A DNA stretch of 64,000 nucleotides from Cynocephalus volans (Eukaryota > Chordata > Mammalia > Dermoptera > Cynocephalidae), in assembly GCF_027409185.1 (NCBI RefSeq), contig NC_084462.1, positions 27,627,577 to 27,691,576 on the forward strand, given 5' to 3'. Positions 58,401 to 64,000 of this stretch are shown piece after piece; within the stretch, counting starts at the first letter, position 1; each line of letters begins with the position of its first letter. Under the pieces are notes generated by a model. That model searched no databases, had not been told where the DNA came from, and saw only the letters and a program-made list of their open reading frames with translations. The translations under genes were made by a program, and so were the position numbers.

Positions 58401-60070
58401 GAAAAGGCACATTATCTGAGCTGACACAGCTGCATGGGTACACAGCACAGTGGAGTGTGGCTCCTTGGCCAGACACCCCTACATAGGAAATAATGTGCAC
58501 AACTGTATTTAGTGACTCTGGTCTTGGGTAAGATATTTATGCTCTGGGCCTCAGTTTCCTTAAAAAGAGATCAAGAGACCTGGATAATATATACAAGTCA
58601 CAAGCAGACTACCCAACGCAAGCATTAAAGGCTTGAAGGAGTCACAGAAAAAATTAAGGGATGATAGGAAGTCAATAACAGCTGAGAATCTACCCTGCAC
58701 CAAGAATGGTGCCACTCGCTTTTGTATAAAATACCTTATTTGAGAATCAGGCTAGGCACAAGAATGGCATGTATTAGATGGCTACAGACGTTCCCCAGTT
58801 CCTACAAGAAAGTAACTCTTGAACCCCGCATACAAAAATGACCACAACCTGGCCTCTGCTTACCTCCCGACCTTGTCTAACAAGCCCCCTCCTCACACTT
58901 GAATCATACCAAATGCTGTTCGAGGACTCCTTGTCTTCATGTATATTGTCACTGGCGGGAATGTGTTTCTTCCCTGGCCTCCCAGCAAACTCTTCTTTTT
59001 TTTTTTTTTTTTAAAAGATGACCGGTAAGGGGATCTTAACCCTTGACTTGGTGTTGTCAGCACCACACTCAGCCAGTGAGCGAACCGGCCATCCGTATAT
59101 GGGATCCGAACCCGGGGCCTTGGTGTTATCAGCACCGCACTCTACCGAGTGAGCCACGGGCCGGCCCCCCAGCAAACTCTTCTCACACAACTATCCTTCT
59201 AGACCCCATACCACTTCATGTGTTCTCTGCTTTCAGTGCAGACAACTCCCCCCAAAAATCACGGCTGACCATTCTCTCTTGTGTTTCCTGTTTCTAGTAC
59301 TGACCTCTTCAATAAAACTAATTACACTATATTTTTCACTTACATTTTTAGATTTTCATAATTCCTTGCTTTACATTTTAGATGTACAAATGGTCCCCAA
59401 CTTAGAATGGTTGGACTGAGATTTTTCAATTTTACGATGGGTTTATCCGGAGGCAACCCCATCGTAAGCCGAGAAGCACATGTACTTCTTTACCGGACTC
59501 CTGAAAGGCAAAGACCCCAAAGCCTGTAGCAGGGTAACAGGTACTCAATAAACGTTGCTGCACGTCGCAGAACCAGCCCGAGACTTCTTGCAAATGAATG
59601 CCTGCCCCCCATTTTCTAAAATCACAAAAACGTAGCAGCTTAAGAGTTTAAGGCATTCTCACAGCAGCCCCGGGGAGCAGCGGGGGCTCAGAGAGAAAGC
59701 GGCTTGGCCTCGGCCACCGAGAAAGCCGCAGCACGGGACCCAGGTTCTAACTACTCCTGCCCAAGGGGTGCGACCAGCGCGACGAGGCGGCACGTCGTCT
59801 CTGGAAGCGAAACTCACTTCATAAGAGGAGAAACTGAGGCCCCCCGGCACCTCCTCCGCGGGCCCACACCGCAGGTCGGTCCACGCGGAAGGCCGGGAGC
59901 AAAGTCCCTGCGGGTCGCCCCTACGCGCCGCGGCCCCACTTACGGGAGGGCCGGCCGCACCTCTCCTCCGCGCGCAGCCACCCCCGCGCTACCGCCGCCG
60001 TCGCCATGAGGGCCAGCAGCCCGAGCAACAGCGACAGCCCCATCAACTCCGGCATCTGCGGCAGCTCCAT
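55018..60070 (-). CDS. TBL2: TBL2, complete coding region (7 exons, 445 aa)
   Basis: Transducin beta-like 2, an ER membrane-anchored WD40 protein reported to bind PERK (EIF2AK3) and to support ATF4 translation under ER stress. Exons: 60070-59944, 58183-58053, 57802-57618, 57149-56998, 56643-56517, 55841-55689, 55480-55018. All are GT-AG, in phase, 1338 nt including TGA (human protein as I recall it: 447 aa). Residues 9-28 (LMGLSLLLGLLALMATAAVA) form the membrane anchor; a basic stretch (KKQKQHQRIHKEKPQQH) precedes the propeller. WD-type blades are visible at about 87-118 (ending VRIWST), 200-225 (VLIWNLKG), 242-258 (VKVWEV), 275-310 (WKLWDTD) and in the last exon (IHLYNT, VRLFHN). The C-terminus (about 405-445) is a Gln/Glu-rich likely coiled coil ending SLGALKK. 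Identity is certain. Confidence 0.97.
55689..55841 (-). CDS. TBL2: TBL2 coding exon 6
   Basis: 153 nt, completes Arg241 and encodes residues 242-291 (FVASCGFTPDVKVWEVCFGK ... SFAFSNDSR) plus AG of Arg292. Acceptor TATGGCAG, donor GTGAGTGA. Confidence 0.96.
55952..56110 (+). repeat. SINE dimer
   Basis: GGGCCAGCCCTTGGCTCACT dimer in TBL2 intron 5; flanks AATAACACCATACT/AATAATACCATACT. Confidence 0.85.
56161..56221 (+). repeat. 5'-truncated SINE
   Basis: TATAACACCAAGGTCAAGGA to CCAACCAGCCACC plus A tail. Confidence 0.7.
56517..56643 (-). CDS. TBL2: TBL2 coding exon 5
   Basis: 127 nt, completes Gly199 and encodes residues 200-240 (KFIMTASSDTTVLIWNLKGQ ... AISPCS) plus AG of Arg241. Acceptor TGCTCAG, donor GTGAGGAA. 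Confidence 0.96.
56998..57149 (-). CDS. TBL2: TBL2 coding exon 4
   Basis: 152 nt, completes Arg148 and encodes residues 149-198 (AFIIWLANGETLRVFKMTKR ... IGIADT) plus G of Gly199. Acceptor GTCTCTAG, donor GTAAGAGG. Confidence 0.96.
57618..57802 (-). CDS. TBL2: TBL2 coding exon 3
   Basis: 185 nt, residues 87-147 (SHSGNISCMDFSTNGKYLAT ... VRFSPDC) plus AG of Arg148; contains the first WD blade. Acceptor CCCCTAG, donor GTGGGACA, a weaker donor than the others. Confidence 0.96.
58053..58183 (-). CDS. TBL2: TBL2 coding exon 2
   Basis: 131 nt: completes codon 43 as His (CAC) and encodes residues 44-86 (QKANGFPLDKSSGSKKQKQH ... LLAAALK). Acceptor TTTATAG, donor GTACATGG. Confidence 0.96.
58996..59167 (-). 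repeat. SINE dimer
   Basis: Minus-strand full dimer in TBL2 intron 1; duplication CCCAGCAAACTCTTCTT. Confidence 0.9.
59385..59483 (+). mobile_element. Collapsed Tigger-like element
   Basis: Only the two ends remain: TCCCCAACTTAGAATGGTTG and the complementary-type AACCCCATCGTAAGCCGAG. Confidence 0.6.
59944..60070 (-). CDS. TBL2: TBL2 coding exon 1
   Basis: 127 nt: MELPQMPELM to GRPS (42 codons) plus C of codon 43. Contains the signal-anchor helix. Kozak context CCAACATGG; donor GTAAGTGG. Confidence 0.96.
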
Positions 60071-60160
60071 GTTGGCGTAGCCGTTGCCACCTCAGCTCCA
60101 GACTACGCGGGCGCCCGCACGTCTCCGTCGCGCCGCGCACGCACGCGGGGGCGGATCCGG

Positions 60161-60280
60161 CCGTTGGAGCGTCCCAAGGGGCGAGGCGGGGCCTGGCCGT
60201 TGGGACGTTTCGAGGGGCGTGGCCTGCCTGTTGGGGCGTCTCGAGGGGCGGGGCCTTGCCGTTAGTGGGGCTCTTGAGGG
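60161..60280. repeat. GC-box minisatellite in the TBL2 promoter
   Basis: Four units of about 36, 31, 31 and 22 nt begin at 60161, 60197, 60228 and 60259, each starting CYGTTRG. Three carry GAGGGGCGKGGCC-like GC boxes. Confidence 0.75.
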
Positions 60281-61086
60281 TGTGTTGACGCCGGGGCTGG
60301 GGTGCGGGAACCGCAGTTATAGCGCCTCCCTTTGAACTTGAATACTTTACTGATAATCGTTTATTAAAGACGTGTTCCAGCCATCGCCGCACTGGATCGT
60401 TTCAAAGAGGCGGGGCGAGGATTATTATTCCCATATAACCGGTGGGAAAGTAGTCTTAGCATCAGGGGAAATTCAGATAGGCTTCTACTGTTAAGGAGAA
60501 GGGAGAAGTAGTCCAGGCACTGGAGGGCGGGTCAGCCTCAGCAAAGACCTGCGAGGCGGGGACGTCGTGGGGAGGCCGGGCATGAGCATGACAGAAAGAA
60601 ATGGCAGGTAAGCTCGGAAAGGTCTGGAGGGACTTACGCGCTGATTTGATACAACAAGCTGGTTATATTACGGGGCGAGATGGGGCAAAATCTATGTCTC
60701 GGGATCCTCTGGGTGGAAAGCTGTGTGAAAAGACGCAGGACAGACAGAAAACCGGAAGTGATTGCAAGTATCCGAGAGGGAGGTGATAAGGGCCTGGACT
60801 TCGGGGTGGCCTGGGGAGTAGAAAAGGAGATTGGGGGAGGGCGCAGCTGGCTGGTATGGGGATTCGAATGCAAAAGGGATTTTTAACTAAAAACTTATTT
60901 TGAAATAATTATGGGTTCGCAGGGAGTCTACAGACCTTTCACTCAGTTTCCCCCAATGGTAATATCTTGCATAACTATAATGCAATATCAAAACCAGGAA
61001 CTCAGACATTGATACAGTCTACAGAGCTTATTCAGACTTCACCAAAAAGGAGATACCCTGAAAGACTAATTGGTAGAATTTTTTCT

Positions 61087-61242
61087 TAAGATGACCGGTA
61101 AGGGGATCTTAGCCCTTGACTTGGTGGTGTCAGCACCATGCTCACCCAGTGAGCCAACCGGCCATCCCTATATCGGGATCTGAACCTGTGGCCTTAGTGT
61201 TATCAGCACCACACTCTCCCGAGCGAGCCACGGGCTGGCCCC
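61087..61242 (-). repeat. SINE dimer nested in the tail of another SINE
   Basis: Minus-strand dimer lying in the T-rich tail of the copy at 61259. Confidence 0.8.
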
Positions 61243-61258
61243 GAATATTTTTCTTTTT

Positions 61259-61352
61259 TTTACTTTTTGGCAGCTGGCCAGTACGGGGATCTGAACCCTC
61301 AGCCCTTGGTGTTATCAACACCATGCTCTGAGTGAGCTAACCAGTCAGCCCC
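61259..61352 (-). repeat. tRNA-like SINE monomer
   Basis: Minus-strand GGGGCTGACTGGTTAGCTCA; the pair of SINEs is enclosed by CTAATTGGTAGAATTT and CTAATTGATAGAATTT. Confidence 0.8.
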
Positions 61353-61859
61353 CTAATTGATAGAATTTGGATTAGACCTGCTTGGTTGAAGAGGGAACAT
61401 TCCCAGACCAGGTGTGCTCCATGGGCTTCCTAGCCCCACAGCCCGGAGTAAGTCAAAGTACCAGGACTGACGGGGGAGCCTGCCTCTCCTGACGGTCCAG
61501 GTCTTCCAACCCTTAAAAGGACCCTCTGAGGAGGAGAGAGGCTGCTGCAAAGACTAGCTGGCAGACAGACACACCCGCAATCTCGGGTGAGGAAACAGAT
61601 CTAGTCAGAGAGAGCAAAGGGAGCGGCCTCATTTCCTTCCTTTTTGTCCTTTGTGGGGAACTGGCATTGATTGACTCAGCTGTGGGCAGTGGGGTGGGGA
61701 GAGCCAGGAGCAGGTGTCCAGAGCATCCTGAGGCTTTTCCTCCCTAAGTTGCTACTTAGAACTGTAGGCTAGGCCCAGCCATGAACCACTTTCTCCACCG
61801 TCTAGAGACAAAGCTGTACTTTTAAGAAGAATTTCATTCACCATGCATTTTGCATGTGA

Positions 61860-62010
61860 CATTTATTGATCCAGGAGCTTTGAATTTCATTTAATCTTCT
61901 CACATCCCCACCCCACAGATTAGGACACTAATGCTCTAGGAAGTTAAGTAACTTTCCCAGGTTCGCCCAGGTGGAGAGTGAACCTGGGGACAAATGCAGT
62001 CTGACTGCAA
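61860..62010 (-). repeat. MIR (reverse orientation)
   Basis: AAGTTAAGTAACTTTCCCAG after a CCCACAGATTAGGACACTAA stretch is MIR in reverse. Confidence 0.65.
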
Positions 62011-62956
62011 TCTATGGATGTGGGGCAAGGAGAAGCAAGAACAGTCACTCTTCGTATCGCTCAGTCTAGGCTGCAAAATTCTTTCACATCCATGAGTTCA
62101 ATTGCTCTTTAGGGTGGCCTTTAAGACAGGTGATGTTACAAAATAATTTTTAGAAAGATGGGGAAAAAATAAAAACTAGGCTCAGGTCAAGTAGCTTGCC
62201 CAAGGTCAACAAGGAAGCAAGGCAGAGAACTCGAGTCAAATCTAGGTCTATTACACTCCAAGATCCGTACTCCTCCCTCCTCAACACTCTGGCTATGGTA
62301 TGGCCTTGTTCTTGCCCTCAAGTGTCATATAGCCCCGTTGGAAGCCAAGACGTGGCAGGACAACTAATGACACAAAGCAGGATTCAGGAAAGCTGTGCAG
62401 ATCAGGGAGGGGGATATTCCAATGGATCTCGAGGGGCAGTGAGACTTGGCTGTAGCTTTGGGGGTGGGAATTTAGACAGATGCAGCAGAGGGTGGGAGGG
62501 AGCTCTAGACGGAAAGCAAGGCATGAACAAAGGTGTGGATGTAGAAGTAACTTATTCCTGCACAGAACAGAGTGACTGACCACACCAGCCCATCTGGGTG
62601 AGTGTTGCACGTGGTGCCCGAGGAACAGATGCAGTGGGAGGCCTAGGCCCACCTCCCTTGTGGGTCGATCATGCCTTGCAAGGACAGAGCAGAAGGATGC
62701 ATCCCAGGAATGATGAGAGATTCAGAACCCCTTGGAATGTGAGGGGGGGGAGGCTGTGGGCAGGAATGAGGCTGGAGGAGTAGCAGGGCCCACTCACAAA
62801 GCACCTGGAACATGTGCTCAGAAGCCTGTACTCATCAGAGGCAAGCAAGAGCCAAAGAAGCAACTGAAGCACATGAGCTCCAACCCGCACCTCTGGAGCC
62901 CTCCCTCTATCTGGCCTCTCTGTGGTAGGTGAGATGATCAGTTTGCTTATTGCTTA

Positions 62957-63138
62957 AGCAGTGGTCCTCAAAGTATATTCCTGGATCAGCGTCATTAGGA
63001 ATGCAGATTCTTAGACTCCATTCCAGACCTGCGACTCAGAAACTCTGGAGTTTTAAGTGGTCCAGGTAGGGCCTCGTCATGAAGAATTTTTAAAGCCCCC
63101 AAGTTATTCAGATGCACATTTAAGTTTGAGAAGCAGCT
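62957..63138 (-). mobile_element. hAT-Charlie element, MER20-like
   Basis: CAGTGGTCCTCAAAGTATAT at one end and AAGTTTGAGAAGCAGCTG at the other; CAGAAACTCTGGAG lies inside. Confidence 0.65.
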
Positions 63139-63894
63139 GAAGGGCTAGGAGAATACGTAAAGGGTGACATTCTATTGATGGTAGCTGTGGAGGTGGATGC
63201 TTAGGTCAGCTGGCCAGGCCTCAAGAATAGCTAGCATAGGGCAGCAGGGTGTGGGGAGGAACTGGAGATGACCGCTTCTAGCTTGCACGAGCGTCTGGAT
63301 GGTGGTGTCCATCCTGAGAACGGGGAGCACAGAGAGGACTAGGTTTGAGGGGGAAGATTGTGGAAACGAGTTCTGTTTTGGCTGCATCAAGGTTAAGGGA
63401 GCCACAGATCAATGAGAAGAGAAAGTCAGGGTGGCAGGGGATATGTGGTTGTGTAGCTCTGGAGGGAGAGCAAGGTGGATACAGAGTAGGGGGTCCTCAG
63501 CAGAGAGGCTGAAGGGGGGATGGCATGGCCTGGGGCCAGCCACACAGCGAGAGGGGAAGTGGGCCAAGGAAAAGGCTCCCACAGCAGGAACTGAGAAGGT
63601 ACCGTCAGGGAGGAGGAAGGAGAGCCTGCCAAGAATTCTGGGTTCCCAAGGAAAGAGGGCCCAGGAAGGCCAGTAGAGCACTGTAAAGAGGGCATCTCTC
63701 TGCTCCCACCTATTCTCAACACCACCCAGCGGGTTCCTGTGAAGTGACATCTCATCTTGTCCTACCTCCACTCAAAACCGTCCAGTGGCTTCCAGCTCAG
63801 AGTAAAAGCCGTGGCCCACAAAGCCCTCTGTAGAAGTTCTCCTCCCACTGCCAACCGGCTCTCTCTCCATCCCAGAGTGAGACATGTTGACAAA

Positions 63895-63990
63895 CACACC
63901 ACGAACCAGAAGATAGTTTTTGCTTTTATTGGTCAAGAATTCTTTACAAAATACGCACACATCCACAGACACACACATCCACACACACAC
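63895..63990 (-). terminator. Strong poly(A) site: possible 3' end of the next minus-strand gene
   Basis: On the minus strand CCAATAAAAGC (hexamer 63930-63925) is followed about 15-25 nt later by the GU-rich element GGTTCGTGGTGTGTTTGT. The arrangement is that of a functional cleavage site. In the conserved gene order the next minus-strand gene after TBL2 is MLXIPL, so this may be its 3' end. No coding sequence supports this inside the window. Confidence 0.4.
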
Positions 63991-64000
63991 GCATCCACAC
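63953..64000 (+). repeat. CA-rich microsatellite at the window end
   Basis: Mix of ACACACA and CATCCACA units that continues past the right edge. Confidence 0.85.

Larger units (their letters stand above)
58184..59943 (-). other. TBL2: TBL2 intron 1
   Basis: Contains a MIR-like stretch (about 58.5-58.56 kb), a minus-strand dimeric SINE (58996-59167) and a collapsed Tigger-like element (59385-59483). It becomes CpG-rich from about 59.65 kb. Confidence 0.75.
59650..60310. promoter_or_regulatory. TBL2: CpG island promoter of TBL2
   Basis: Dense CpG around the TBL2 start codon. Upstream of the ATG lies a tandem GC-box repeat (60161-60280). No TATA box is visible. Confidence 0.75.
60310..64000. 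other. TBL2 upstream flank
   Basis: Contains a nested SINE pair (61.09-61.35 kb), a MIR in reverse orientation (61.86-62.01 kb), a MER20-like element (62.96-63.14 kb), an L2 piece (about 63.72-63.87 kb) and a minus-strand poly(A) site near the right edge. No coding exon recognised. Confidence 0.7.

Overview
This is nuclear DNA of a placental mammal: AT-rich interspersed repeats, three CpG-island promoters, and spliced genes with long introns. The three genes recognised from their exons are BAZ1B, BCL7B and TBL2. All are on the minus strand and in the order found in the Williams-Beuren region (human 7q11.23). They are: the first two coding exons of BAZ1B (leaving the window at the left edge; coding start 9098), the complete BCL7B coding region (six exons, 38429 down to 16823, 202 codons) and the complete TBL2 coding region (seven exons, 60070 down to 55018, 445 codons). 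At the right edge a strong minus-strand poly(A) signal (63925-63930) may be the 3' end of the next gene; by synteny MLXIPL is expected there, but no coding exon of it is visible.

The organism is suggested by the SINEs. About 45 copies are plain tRNA-like units with an A-rich tail, as single units of about 80 bp or dimers of about 150 bp. The monomer resembles tRNA-Ile with intact A and B boxes. This fits the CYN family of colugos (Dermoptera), my first choice; a horseshoe or leaf-nosed bat is the main alternative, since I cannot compare consensus sequences here. A second dimer type has a different head (GGCGCACTYGGTAGAGTG, then a CTGGGAGCGC loop) and a tail ending in GGTCACG plus A-rich sequence.

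Layout: 1-620 BAZ1B intron 2; 623-739 exon 2; 740-8991 intron 1, a U12-type intron; 8992-9098 exon 1, inside a CpG island of about 8.67-9.96 kb. 9.96-15.85 kb is intergenic, with L2, Tigger, hAT and L1 remnants. 15.85-38.43 kb is BCL7B. Its introns hold most of the LINE-1 material, including a 1.4-kb LINE-1 whose 5' and 3' ends are joined without the ORFs, inside an 11-bp target-site duplication. 38.76-53.7 kb is intergenic, with a solo MaLR-type LTR, nested SINEs and a 39-nt piece of U2 snRNA flanked by a 14-bp duplication. 55.0-60.1 kb is TBL2, and 60.3-64 kb is its upstream flank.

The genes are not an operon and each has its own CpG-island promoter. BAZ1B (ISWI/WICH chromatin remodelling) and BCL7B (SWI/SNF subunit) are both chromatin factors; TBL2 is an ER-anchored WD40 protein linked to the PERK stress pathway. 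I found no new gene system. What merits a second look is the splice-site biology of BAZ1B and several unusual retrotransposition products.
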